Shown in pieces: positions 1 to 8,224 of a DNA stretch of 45,277 bases (the stretch's first letter is position 1; the number at the start of each line of letters is the position of its first letter). The stretch lies in contig JAQUHC010000002.1 in assembly GCA_028683785.1 (NCBI GenBank), positions 1 to 45,277 of the forward strand, given 5' to 3'. This DNA comes from Oscillospiraceae bacterium (lineage in GTDB: Bacteria > Bacillota > Clostridia > Oscillospirales > Acutalibacteraceae). Both the position numbers and the translations under genes were made by a program. The notes beneath the pieces were generated by a model. That model worked only from the letters and a program-made list of their open reading frames with translations, was not told the origin of the DNA and made no database searches.

Positions 1-320
1 GCGAGGCGTTTTTGCTGGCCGATCATATAGATACCGGGGAGCTTATCCCCTGCGACAGTGATTTGGCGGACAGGCTTATCCAGGCTGAGTTGAATTCTAA
101 TGTTGCGCTGCTGAGCTTGACACTGCCCGGTGATTTGGATAATCTGCTTGAATACGGCGGGATGAGCAGAATACCCCTTGCCCTGAACACCGACAGCCCC
201 GAATTACTTGAACGGGCGTTAAGAATCTTTCCCGGGCGGCTGCTGGTGGACTCGATGTGTGAAATCGACAAGCAGTTGATTGAAGATATTGCCGCAAAAT
301 ACGGTGCGATTGTGTTTTGA
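1..320 (+). CDS. C-terminal part of a homocysteine/pterin methyltransferase-like protein (5' end outside window)
   Basis: The reading frame is open from the first base, so the N-terminus lies upstream of the window. About 105 residues are visible. The segment RIPLALNTDSPELLERAL followed by a P-G-R-x-L-V-D-S stretch resembles the pterin-binding barrel region of methionine-synthase-type methyltransferases, where a strand carrying Asp/Ser and a 'GRALVNS'-type strand alternate. The protein stops right after AAKYGAIVF, where a full pterin barrel would continue. It is therefore either a short homocysteine S-methyltransferase-family protein with a partial C-terminal barrel, or a truncated gene. No cobalamin-binding motif is seen. 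The family call is an inference from this one segment. Confidence 0.45.
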   Translation, partial: EAFLLADHIDTGELIPCDSDLADRLIQAELNSNVALLSLTLPGDLDNLLEYGGMSRIPLALNTDSPELLERALRIFPGRLLVDSMCEIDKQLIEDIAAKYGAIVF

Positions 321-361
321 ATACTAAATAATTAAATAAGTATCAGCCTTTTTCTGCAAGA

Positions 362-685
362 TTAAATCAATGAATCGAGAACGCGGGAATAAACATCTGC
401 CGAGCGCAGCCCTACTTGGGTATCCACAAGCTCACCCTTATTGAATATCATAACGGTGGGGATGGACTGGACACGGTAGCGGGCGGCAAGCCCTGATTGC
501 TCATCGACATTGACCTTTGCAATGGTGGCTTTGCCCGCGTACTTATCTCCTAACTGATCGATTATCGGGGCAAGCATCCGGCAGGGCATACACCAATCCG
601 CCCAAAAGTCTACCAGTACGGGCTTATCTCCGGATAATAACTCATCAAATTCGGATACGTTGGGATGAATAATTGCTGTTGACAT
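362..685 (-). CDS. trxA: Thioredoxin
   Basis: A 107-residue protein with the classic thioredoxin fold order. The active site is FWADWCMPCR, with redox cysteines at residues 32 and 35, and the cis-proline segment is SIPTVMIF. It would reduce disulfides in cytoplasmic proteins. The CMPC dipeptide differs from the common CGPC. The ATG at 685 is preceded by GAGG at a good distance. An in-frame ATG at 703 is less likely, because the GAGG lies inside the resulting extension. It is the last gene of a minus-strand operon with the reductase (31-nt gap) and an HxlR regulator, so it is probably the substrate of that reductase. Confidence 0.95.
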   Translation of the reverse strand: MSTAIIHPNVSEFDELLSGDKPVLVDFWADWCMPCRMLAPIIDQLGDKYAGKATIAKVNVDEQSGLAARYRVQSIPTVMIFNKGELVDTQVGLRSADVYSRVLDSLI

Positions 686-716
686 AAAATCTACCTCTTT
701 CATCAAAAATTTATAT

Positions 717-1574
717 TTATGATTTTGTTGTATCGATATATTTTGCTGCCTTCTGTGCCGCAATAAGACCTTCTCCAACCGCCTTGGATATTTGAAGGGG
801 AGAGCCGGTGCAATCGCCTGCGGCATACAGACCCGGGATGTTTGTTTCCATGCGGTTGTTGACCTTGATAAATCCGTTTTCTGTTTCAAGCCCCGGAACA
901 AGGGTTGTGGGGGCAATGGCGTTGCGGAGTATAAAAACCCCGTCGGTCTCGAGGGCGTTATCCCCCAAATCAACCGCCTTAACGGAATCATCCCCGATTA
1001 CAGCCCGAACAGTGTCCGAAATAAAGGGGATGGATGGGTTAAGCTCCGCCGGGCGGTCACCCTTAGCAACCATTGTGACATCAACACCGATGCTTCCGAG
1101 AAAATTGGTTTCCTCCGCCGCGTCGGGAGCAAGCCCCCATACTATTGCTTTTTTACCCCGATATAGCATACCGTCACAGGTTGCGCAATAGCTGATACCC
1201 CTGCCCAGAAGTTGCTCCTCGCCCGGGACAGCCCGCGCCTTTGCAACCCCTATCGCTAAAACCACGGTGGCGGCTTCTATGATTTCTCCGGCAAAATTGA
1301 TCATAAAATAATCGCCCAGAGGCATTATATTTGCTGCCCGCCCTTTCTCGTGGATTATCCCCAAAGAGGCTGTATGTTCGGAAAATTTCTGCATCAGCTC
1401 AGCCCCGGTAAGCTTATAAAAGCCAAGGTAATTATCCACAAGTTCGGCGCGCCCGAGATTGTTGCCCTCGGAAGACAGCAGCCGCACGCTTTTACCCCTT
1501 GCGACAGCATTGACGGCTGCCGACATGCCCGCAGGCCCGCCTCCGATTATCACTATGTCGGTTCGTTTGCTCAT
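717..1574 (-). CDS. trxB: Thioredoxin reductase-like flavoprotein lacking canonical NADPH motifs
   Basis: 285 residues. The N-terminal FAD-binding motif GGGPAG is at residues 11-16, the redox pair CATC at residues 130-133, and the C-terminal FAD motif is GLYAAGDCTG. The second Rossmann segment (about 142-176) reads KKAIVWGLAPDAAEE and then VAKGDRPAEL. Bacterial NADPH-dependent TrxB has GxGxxA and HRRxxxR at these places, and neither is present. This matches the description of ferredoxin-dependent flavin thioredoxin reductases known from Clostridium, or the related DFTR group. The start at 1574 has AGGAG seven bases upstream; the ATG at 1580 abuts that site. It sits between hxlR (2-nt gap) and thioredoxin. 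The electron donor is inferred, not shown. Confidence 0.88.
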   Translation of the reverse strand: MSKRTDIVIIGGGPAGMSAAVNAVARGKSVRLLSSEGNNLGRAELVDNYLGFYKLTGAELMQKFSEHTASLGIIHEKGRAANIMPLGDYFMINFAGEIIEAATVVLAIGVAKARAVPGEEQLLGRGISYCATCDGMLYRGKKAIVWGLAPDAAEETNFLGSIGVDVTMVAKGDRPAELNPSIPFISDTVRAVIGDDSVKAVDLGDNALETDGVFILRNAIAPTTLVPGLETENGFIKVNNRMETNIPGLYAAGDCTGSPLQISKAVGEGLIAAQKAAKYIDTTKS

Positions 1575-1576
1575 GG

Positions 1577-2038
1577 TCATTCTCCTTTCGGATTTGCGCC
1601 CAAATTCTTCTGCTCATCCCGAATTTCAAGCTCGTCGGGGGTTAATGTTCTGCCACAGGTGGTGCAATAATACCTAAGCTCAACCCCGCAGCCGCATTTT
1701 TGATGAACAAGCCGTTTATAACAGGTTGTCAGATGCTTATCGCCCCATAAAAAGAGTGCGTTGAATACATCATTTAAATCGCTGCCGCTTTCGGTCAAGG
1801 TGTATCGGTATCTGGGCGGGTGATCTTGATACAGTTCGCTGCAGGCCAGTCCGTCGTTCTCCAATGATTTAAGACGGTTGGACAGAAGGTTGCTCGGAAT
1901 CCCATCCAAGCTGTCCTGCAACTGCTTAAAGGTGGATTCGCCGTTGAGAAGGCGGTGCAGGATGAGAATTGTCCAACGGTCACCGATGAGATTAAGAGTT
2001 TGTGCAATATTGCAGGGGATGGTATAGGTGTTTTTCAT
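1577..2038 (-). CDS. HxlR-family winged-helix transcriptional regulator with C-terminal Cys-rich tail
   Basis: About 153 residues. The N-terminal 110 residues fit HxlR winged-helix regulators: a conserved Cys near the N-terminus (IPCNIAQTL), LIGDRWTILIL, then IPSNLLSNRLKSLENDGL. The C-terminal tail adds CGCGVELRYYCTTCG, a zinc-ribbon-like set of cysteines that could bind metal or sense redox state. It is the first gene of the operon with thioredoxin reductase and thioredoxin, so redox-responsive autoregulation is a reasonable inference. An ATG at 2050 is also in frame, but the AAAGG abuts it. The ATG at 2038 lies 8 nt after AAGGATGG and is preferred. A palindrome lies just upstream. Confidence 0.88.
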   Translation of the reverse strand: MKNTYTIPCNIAQTLNLIGDRWTILILHRLLNGESTFKQLQDSLDGIPSNLLSNRLKSLENDGLACSELYQDHPPRYRYTLTESGSDLNDVFNALFLWGDKHLTTCYKRLVHQKCGCGVELRYYCTTCGRTLTPDELEIRDEQKNLGANPKGE

Positions 2039-2066
2039 TTTTATGACCATCCTTTCGCAGTGAAAA

Positions 2067-2090
2067 GTTTGAAGAATTTATTTTTCAAAC
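2067..2090 (-). promoter_or_regulatory. Inverted repeat in hxlR leader, probable autoregulatory operator
   Basis: The arms GTTTGAA and TTCAAAC flank an AT-rich centre between the hxlR -10 box and its start codon. The whole leader from this palindrome to the start region recurs at 33452-33502, where the palindrome is perfect over 11-bp arms. That conservation supports a functional protein-binding site. The binding protein is inferred to be HxlR. Confidence 0.6.
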
Positions 2091-2125
2091 TTCATCCCTT
2101 CATAATATTATTTTGGTCTATCGTA

Positions 2126-2154
2126 ATAATATCATAGAGACTTTAAAAAGTCAA
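2126..2154 (-). promoter_or_regulatory. Sigma-70-type promoter for the hxlR-trxB-trxA operon
   Basis: On the minus strand, TTGACT and TATTAT are separated by exactly 17 bases. The -10 lies about 90 bases upstream of the hxlR start, with the palindrome in between. Confidence 0.7.
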
Positions 2155-2283
2155 GAGGGTTTAATAAAAAAAGTTATAAATTATTGTTACACCAAATAAC
2201 CATCAATAAATTGTACATAGTGTATGATTTAATCAACAATACGAATTAATATCACTTTAAATATAGGTAATAATGATAAATTG

Positions 2284-2312
2284 TTGCATAATACGACATT
2301 TCAATATATAAT
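2284..2312 (+). promoter_or_regulatory. Sigma-70-type promoter for glycogen phosphorylase
   Basis: TTGCAT and a perfect TATAAT are separated by 17 bases, followed by a 67-nt leader carrying AAAGGAGA before the start codon. It is divergent from the hxlR promoter across an AT-rich gap of about 340 bases that otherwise shows nothing recognisable. Confidence 0.75.
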
Positions 2313-2379
2313 GTAGTAGCAATCAAATAAATAATTCTTGAGCTTATTGTCATTACCTTTTTAAAGGAGAAATTTTGAT

Positions 2380-4791
2380 ATGAATACAGAAAATACAAGC
2401 GGGGTTACGGAAGAAGAATTATCCTCTTTGCTCACCTCCAAGCTGTTACATAATTTTTCGGTACAGCCCCAAAATGCCACCAATGAAAATTTCTACAATG
2501 CGCTGGTACTGGTGCTTCGTGATATTATGCGCCAAAAGCGGCTAAAATATATACAGCAAGCCCATAAAAACAACACTCGCCAGGTGTATTACCTGTGTAT
2601 GGAATTTTTAATGGGGCGCTCACTGAAAAATACGCTTTTCAATTTGAATATAACCGATGAAGCAACCACCGTTTTGAAGAAGTACAATGTGAAGCTGGAC
2701 ACACTTTTTGAACTGGAACCGGATGCGGGGCTTGGAAACGGCGGGCTGGGGCGGTTGGCGGCTTGTTTTCTTGACAGCATGGCAACACAGTCTATTCCTG
2801 CAATCGGCTATTCTCTGCTTTATGAATACGGCATTTTCCGTCAAAAGCTGGTGGATGGGTGGCAGACCGAGATGCCCGACTTTTGGCTTCCCGGCGGCGA
2901 AGTATGGCTGCTGCCCAGACCCGAGCTGACAAAACAAGTCATGTTCGGAGGGAATATACGGGAATGGTGGGACGACGGACATCATCATGTTGAGCATGAA
3001 AACGCCAATGTGGTGCTTGCTCAACCTTATGATATGATGGTGGCGGGCAAGGACGGGCGGGGAATTTCCACCTTGAGGCTGTGGCGCTCCACCGCCCCGG
3101 GTATGGATATGTCGCTTTTTAATCAGGGCGAATATATACGCGCCATGGAGCAGAAGTCTATGGCCGAGGTTATCACCCAGGTTCTGTATCCCGCCGATAA
3201 TCATCGAGAGGGCAAATCTCTGCGCCTTTCACAGCAGTATTTTCTGGTTTCGGCGTCGGTTCAGGATATTGTGCGTCGTCATCTCGATGTATACGGTACA
3301 CTTGATTCGCTGCCCGATATGACCGCAATACACATCAACGACACCCACCCGACCCTTGCAATTCCCGAGCTTATGCGAATTCTTATGGACGAGTGCGGAT
3401 ATTCGTGGGATTCGGCGTGGGATATTGTTTCAAGGACGGTTGCTTATACCAATCATACCGTGATGGGAGAAGCCCTGGAATGCTGGCCTGAAGATCTTTT
3501 CAGCAGAAGACTGCCGAGAATTTATCAGATTGTGCGGGAAATTAACAATCGGTACAGCGCAAAAATGATGGAGCTTACCGGCGGGGACCGTGATAAGGTG
3601 GGCAGGATGGCAATCATCAGCTTCGGAGTAATAAAAATGGCTAACCTGTGCGTTGCCGCGGCTCATTCGGTAAACGGGGTATCTCAGCTTCACAGCGACA
3701 TATTAAAAAAAGATGTATTCAAAGATGCATATTCCGTGATGCCTCAAAAATTCCGCAATGTCACAAACGGAATTGCCCATCGTCGTTGGCTTTGCCAGGC
3801 CAATCCGAGGTTAACGAGCTTTATCAAGAATAAAATCGGGGACGGATTTGTGCTTGATGCGGCCGAGCTGTCAAGGCTGAAGCCGTATGCCGATGATATC
3901 TCCGCGATTGAGGAATTCCTTGATATTAAACGTGCGAATAAGGAGCGCGTTGCCGCATATATTAAGGAGCATAACGGAATAAGTGTTGACCCTGATTCGA
4001 TTTTTGATGTGCAGGTGAAGCGGCTGCATGAGTATAAACGGCAGCACCTTAACGCTCTGCATATACTTCATTCATATCTGGAATTGAAAGAAAATCCCGG
4101 CATGGATTTCGTGCCGCGAACATATCTGTTCGGAGCAAAATCCGCACCGGGGTATTATCTGGCAAAGGAAATAATCCGTTTTATATATGCGCTTGGCAAG
4201 GAAATTGAAAATGATGCTGCCGTAAGGGATAAGCTTAAGGTGGTTTTTCTGGAGGATTACCGGGTAACCCTTGCAGAGTTGCTTATGCCTGCCGCCGATA
4301 TCAGCGAACAGATTTCTCTTGCCGGAACAGAGGCAAGCGGAACAGGCAACATGAAGCTGATGATGAACGGCGCTGTCACAATGGGAACGCTGGACGGTGC
4401 CAATGTCGAAATCACCCAAGCGGTGGGGAGAGACAACATCTTTCTGTTCGGCATGACCGCACAAGAGGTGGAGGAGCTGAAAAAGCGAGGCGGATATAAT
4501 CCGCAGGCCATCTACAATTCCAACATGAATATACACCGCGCAATTGATTATTTATTCAAGGGATTCGGCGGAAGCTCATATGGTGATGTGGCAGGTTCGC
4601 TGGTCGGTGGTGATCCGTATATGGTGCTTGCCGATTTTGAGGATTATACACGCGCTCAAAAGCTATCGGCAGATGTATATAAAGATCGGCATAAATGGGG
4701 GCGGATGGCGCTGCTAAACACGGCCGGCAGCGGCAGATTTTCATCCGACCGTGCAATCCGCGATTATGCGCGGGATATATGGAATTTTTGA
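2380..4791 (+). CDS. glgP: Glycogen/starch/alpha-glucan phosphorylase
   Basis: 803 residues, normal length for GT35 phosphorylases. It releases glucose-1-phosphate from alpha-1,4-glucans in the cytoplasm using pyridoxal phosphate. Seen in the sequence: the N-terminal LCMEFLMGR and LGNGGLGRLAACFLDS region, the RLHEYKRQ segment, and the PLP-lysine region EASGTGNMKLMMNGA followed by GTLDGANVEI. All are hallmark segments and appear intact. It is transcribed alone from its own 17-bp-spaced promoter with an AAAGGAG site. A MITE-like element follows 35 bases after the stop. No other glycogen gene is in the window. Confidence 0.97.
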   Translation: MNTENTSGVTEEELSSLLTSKLLHNFSVQPQNATNENFYNALVLVLRDIMRQKRLKYIQQAHKNNTRQVYYLCMEFLMGRSLKNTLFNLNITDEATTVLKKYNVKLDTLFELEPDAGLGNGGLGRLAACFLDSMATQSIPAIGYSLLYEYGIFRQKLVDGWQTEMPDFWLPGGEVWLLPRPELTKQVMFGGNIREWWDDGHHHVEHENANVVLAQPYDMMVAGKDGRGISTLRLWRSTAPGMDMSLFNQGEYIRAMEQKSMAEVITQVLYPADNHREGKSLRLSQQYFLVSASVQDIVRRHLDVYGTLDSLPDMTAIHINDTHPTLAIPELMRILMDECGYSWDSAWDIVSRTVAYTNHTVMGEALECWPEDLFSRRLPRIYQIVREINNRYSAKMMELTGGDRDKVGRMAIISFGVIKMANLCVAAAHSVNGVSQLHSDILKKDVFKDAYSVMPQKFRNVTNGIAHRRWLCQANPRLTSFIKNKIGDGFVLDAAELSRLKPYADDISAIEEFLDIKRANKERVAAYIKEHNGISVDPDSIFDVQVKRLHEYKRQHLNALHILHSYLELKENPGMDFVPRTYLFGAKSAPGYYLAKEIIRFIYALGKEIENDAAVRDKLKVVFLEDYRVTLAELLMPAADISEQISLAGTEASGTGNMKLMMNGAVTMGTLDGANVEITQAVGRDNIFLFGMTAQEVEELKKRGGYNPQAIYNSNMNIHRAIDYLFKGFGGSSYGDVAGSLVGGDPYMVLADFEDYTRAQKLSADVYKDRHKWGRMALLNTAGSGRFSSDRAIRDYARDIWNF

Positions 4792-4826
4792 TTTTATGTT
4801 TCGGTGGTTTATAAAGATTTAATATA

Positions 4827-4931
4827 ATACTAATCTCAATTATAAAAGCCGATAAAATGGAGTGATGCGTTCTTTAGGAAGAACGCGTTCTGAACGATAA
4901 TTTTATCGTCGCTTTTATTTGAGATTAGTAT
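4827..4931. mobile_element. MITE-like inverted-repeat element, family B, uninterrupted copy (105 bp)
   Basis: The ends are ATACTAATCTCAA and TTGAGATTAGTAT, and the interior is almost wholly self-complementary, forming a long imperfect hairpin. A second copy lies in opposite orientation at 34570-34699, interrupted there by a 25-bp palindrome. The outer TA dinucleotides suggest TA target duplication, as for IS630/Tc1-type MITEs. There is no coding capacity. Confidence 0.75.
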
Positions 4932-5073
4932 AAAGCACCCTTAAGGCTCCCTTGCTGACCGCGTTTACCGCTTCCGAAATGGGGAAAAAGGCGTTTTTCA
5001 CTCGTTTTGTGTGTCTAAATTGTAAAAAGTATAAAATAATTGTCATTCATTGAGATTTTTTCGGGGTTTGTCC
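4932..5073. other. Intergenic gap with no recognised feature
   Basis: The space between the MITE copy and the next promoter is AT-rich in its second half. No gene, clear terminator or known RNA was recognised. Confidence 0.5.
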
Positions 5074-5102
5074 TTGAAAAATTATTGGTTATTGTGTATT
5101 AT
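5074..5102 (+). promoter_or_regulatory. Sigma-70-type promoter for the CdaR/PucR-like regulator
   Basis: TTGAAA and TATTAT are separated by 17 bases, about 90 bases before a gene with a GAGGGGA ribosome binding site. Confidence 0.6.
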
Positions 5103-5191
5103 TAAACATAATGCCCGTAGTATATAAACAGGGTTCGGGGTTATCAATGTAACGAGTTTAATTATAAAACAAAACGAAGAGGGGAAATAAT

Positions 5192-6277
5192 ATGTCCAAC
5201 AGGCTTTTTCAGGGTGTTGTGCATCAGATGAAGGATACCATTGATCGTACCATCGGTGTGGTAGATGAATCCATGGCTGTGATAGCATGCAGCGATCTTG
5301 GCCGTATCGGGGAGTCATGTGACGCAATAAATACAGATTCATTTTTAATTAAGGATGCGTTTGTAAGCGAGGGATATACTTATAAATCCTTTGGTTCGCG
5401 TCCGCGCAGCGAGTATCTGCTTTTTGTTGAGGGAAACGATGACCAGGCGGCAAAGTATGCGTCTCTCCTTGCGATATCTCTTTCCAGCATTAAGCAGTAT
5501 TATGATGAGAAATATGACCGAGGCAATTTTGTTAAGAATGTCATTCTCGATAACATACTGCCGGGGGATATTTATCTGAAAGCCAGAGAACTCAGGTTCA
5601 ACAATGATGCCAACCGCGTGGCTTTATTAATTCGGATAACCTCACACAACGACATTTCGGCTTACGATGTTATTCAAAATCTCTTTCCCGATAAAAATAA
5701 GGATTTTGTTATCAATATAAACGAAAATGATATCGTCCTTGTCAAGGAAATCCGTTCGGGAATAGAATCACGCGACCTTGAAAAGTTGGCGCGTTCCATT
5801 GTGGATACTCTCGGAAGCGAATTTTATACCCAGGCAACCGTGGGAATCGGAACCGTGGTAGAGGGGATAAAGGATTTGGCGCGTTCCTTCAAGGAGGCGC
5901 AGGTTGCTCTTGAGGTCGGCAAGGTTTTTGATACCGAAAAGACAATAATCAGCTATGATAATCTCGGAATTGCACGTTTGATTTATCAGCTGCCCACAAC
6001 CTTGTGTGAAATGTTCCTGCGTGAGGTTTTCAAAAAAGGCTCGATTGATTCACTTGACCAAGAAACCTTATTCACCATCCAGAGATTTTTTGAAAACAAC
6101 CTGAATGTATCCGAAACCTCACGTAAGCTTTTCGTGCACCGTAATACCCTTGTTTATCGTCTTGAGAAAATCAAGCGGCTGACAGGCTTAGACCTTCGGG
6201 AATTTGATGATGCCATCATTTTCAAGGTGGCACTCATGGTTAAAAAATACCTGATGTCAAATCCCGTAAAATATTGA
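5192..6277 (+). CDS. CdaR/PucR-family transcriptional regulator
   Basis: 361 residues. The C-terminal 60 residues carry the PucR-type helix-turn-helix: FFENNLNVSETSRKLFVHRN followed by TLVYRLEKIKRLTGLDLR. The middle region (about 115-280) has the GGDEF-like divergent fold typical of CdaR-type regulators, including TVGIGTVVEGIKDLARSFKE. The N-terminal 110 residues are not a recognised sensor. It stands alone upstream of ftsE, separated by about 290 bases with hairpins, so co-regulation with ftsEX is only a possibility. The ligand cannot be read from sequence. Confidence 0.85.
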   Translation: MSNRLFQGVVHQMKDTIDRTIGVVDESMAVIACSDLGRIGESCDAINTDSFLIKDAFVSEGYTYKSFGSRPRSEYLLFVEGNDDQAAKYASLLAISLSSIKQYYDEKYDRGNFVKNVILDNILPGDIYLKARELRFNNDANRVALLIRITSHNDISAYDVIQNLFPDKNKDFVININENDIVLVKEIRSGIESRDLEKLARSIVDTLGSEFYTQATVGIGTVVEGIKDLARSFKEAQVALEVGKVFDTEKTIISYDNLGIARLIYQLPTTLCEMFLREVFKKGSIDSLDQETLFTIQRFFENNLNVSETSRKLFVHRNTLVYRLEKIKRLTGLDLREFDDAIIFKVALMVKKYLMSNPVKY

Positions 6278-6307
6278 TAGATTAAGTAAGTGCGGAGTAA
6301 TACCGAA

Positions 6308-6341
6308 ATCTCCCGCGGGCAGCAGGTGCTCTGCGGGAGAT
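6308..6341 (+). terminator. Stem-loop after the PucR-like gene, possible terminator
   Basis: A perfect 9-bp stem, ATCTCCCGC with GCGGGAGAT, encloses a 16-nt loop 30 bases past the stop codon. A T-run is lacking. A second longer imperfect hairpin with CAGGTGG/CCACCTG arms follows at about 6381-6446. One or both may separate this gene from ftsE. Confidence 0.45.
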
Positions 6342-6564
6342 GTGGTTGCATTAAAAGCCTGTGTTTGGCATTATAAATAATTCATGAAAAATACAGGTGG
6401 TGTGCAAAATACAATCCATACCCACCTGTTTTCTGTATTATGAAATTTAAGTCAGGAATTTTTTATGCATTGATTTTGCAGGTCGTCATGGGGTAGGATT
6501 GTATTATACAATATCGCATCGATTTATGGCTTTTTTGTGATAAATCGGCAAGGGGGATTTCCTA

Positions 6565-7329
6565 TTGATTGAGTTCAAAGGAGTACATAAGACCTACAAT
6601 AACGGGATAAAAGCCCTCAAGGATGTAAGCATTAATATTGAAAAGGGCGAATTCGTTTTTATAATAGGTGCATCGGGTGCAGGCAAGAGTACCTTTCTCA
6701 AGCTGATGATGCGGGAGGAGGTTCCCAGCGCCGGTGAAGTAATAGTAAACGACTTTAGACTGTCCAAGCTGAAACGACGGGAAATACCCTATCTCCGCCG
6801 TACCATGGGGGTTGTATTTCAGGATTTCAGACTGATTAATAACATGACGGTTTACGATAATGTAGCCTTTGCCATGAGGGTGACCGGATCATCAAATACG
6901 GCCGTTCGCAAACGGGTTCCGTATATTTTGGGTTTAGTAGGGCTGCAAAATAAAGCCCGCAGCTATCCTCCCGAGCTTTCGGGGGGGGAGCAGCAGCGCG
7001 TCGGACTTGCCCGTGCTCTTGTTAATAATCCGTCAATTATAATTGCCGACGAGCCCACAGGCAACATCGACCCCGAGCTTTCGTATGAGATTGTCGAGCT
7101 GTTGACCGAGATAAATCGTCGGGGAACCACCGTCCTTATGGTCACACATGAGCGTGATCTTGTGAGGATGTTCCACCACCGTGTAATTGAAATTCGTGAA
7201 GGTTGTGTTGTTTCTGACCGGCGAGTGGAGGAGAAAAAACCCACTCTCTCATCTTTTGAAGCTGATGCGGTAGATACAACAGGTATTTTCCCTCCGTCAA
7301 GGAAGGATGGTTTTGATTATGAGTCTTAG
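6565..7329 (+). CDS. ftsE: Cell-division ABC transporter ATP-binding protein FtsE
   Basis: 254 residues. Walker A is GASGAGKST, the Q-loop region FQDFRL, the signature LSGGEQQRVGLARAL and Walker B IIIADEPTGNIDP, with the switch His in VTHERD. FtsE with FtsX couples ATP hydrolysis to activation of peptidoglycan hydrolases at the septum. The start is TTG at 6565 behind AAGGGGGA. The C-terminal 30 residues extend beyond the core domain. It overlaps ftsX by 11 bases and leads a block of ftsX, an M23 hydrolase and an S41-like protein. Confidence 0.95.
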   Translation: MIEFKGVHKTYNNGIKALKDVSINIEKGEFVFIIGASGAGKSTFLKLMMREEVPSAGEVIVNDFRLSKLKRREIPYLRRTMGVVFQDFRLINNMTVYDNVAFAMRVTGSSNTAVRKRVPYILGLVGLQNKARSYPPELSGGEQQRVGLARALVNNPSIIIADEPTGNIDPELSYEIVELLTEINRRGTTVLMVTHERDLVRMFHHRVIEIREGCVVSDRRVEEKKPTLSSFEADAVDTTGIFPPSRKDGFDYES

Positions 7330-8224
7330 CAGCTTGCGATATTTGATACGTGAGGGCTTTCGAAATATATGGCAAAATAAATTTATGGCTTTCGCGTCAA
7401 TCGGCGTTCTTGTATCATGTTTGTTGCTGACAGGGGCTTCTTACCTTGTTTTTGTTAATATAGATCATTCATTCGAATGGGTGTACGGTCAGAATGTGGT
7501 TGTAGCCTTTGCCAAAGAGGACTGCACAGATGAGCAAAGCAGCGTTCTCCTTGATAAAATCAAGGGCATCACAAATGTTAATAAGGTTGAGTTTATTTCA
7601 AAGGAACAATCTCTTCTTAAATATAAGGATTCCATGCCAAAAGCGGTTTATGAAGATATGCAGGGCGAAGATAACCCCTATCTTGATGCATATGTAATAA
7701 CCTTTTCGGATTTAAATACATTTAAGGAAACGCTGACCCAGATAGAACAAATTCCAGAGGTGGAAAGCACGGTTTATAATGAGGATATGGCAAAGAGCCT
7801 GACCCGCCTTCGTCAGATTGTAATGATGGTGGGCGGTTGGATAGTAATACTGTTATTGGTTGTTTCACTGTTTATAATTGCAAATACAATCAAGCTCACG
7901 GTATACAGCAGGCGGCTCGAAATATCGATTATGAAATCCGTGGGGGCGACCAATGCGTTTGTCAGAATTCCCTTTATCATCGAAGGTGTTGTGTTGGGAA
8001 TCGTGGCAGGCCTGCTTTCATTTGGTATAATCAAAATAATTTACGGCAAGCTTTATGAGATGATGGGAACAGGAATAATGGGCGGTCTTGTGGATTTTTC
8101 AGAGATATGGCATATCGTTTTGCTTGGATTTTTGGTGCTGGGTACCATTACGGGAATGACCGGAAGCGGGATATCCATGCGCAAATATCTCAAGGATGAA
8201 GGGGGTATTTCGGGTGTCATATAA
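7319..8224 (+). CDS. ftsX: Cell-division permease-like protein FtsX
   Basis: 301 residues from ATG 7319, which has GGAAGG upstream; the in-frame ATG at 7307 lies within that site. The topology is typical of FtsX: an N-terminal cytoplasmic stretch, a first membrane span (about residues 15-40), a large extracellular loop of about 130 residues, then three spans including GGWIVILLLVVSLFIIANT and IIEGVVLGIVAGLLSFGI. The extracellular loop is the part that contacts hydrolases in other species. The 3' end overlaps the start region of the M23 peptidase gene, implying translational coupling and a functional partnership. Confidence 0.94.
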   Translation: MSLSSLRYLIREGFRNIWQNKFMAFASIGVLVSCLLLTGASYLVFVNIDHSFEWVYGQNVVVAFAKEDCTDEQSSVLLDKIKGITNVNKVEFISKEQSLLKYKDSMPKAVYEDMQGEDNPYLDAYVITFSDLNTFKETLTQIEQIPEVESTVYNEDMAKSLTRLRQIVMMVGGWIVILLLVVSLFIIANTIKLTVYSRRLEISIMKSVGATNAFVRIPFIIEGVVLGIVAGLLSFGIIKIIYGKLYEMMGTGIMGGLVDFSEIWHIVLLGFLVLGTITGMTGSGISMRKYLKDEGGISGVI

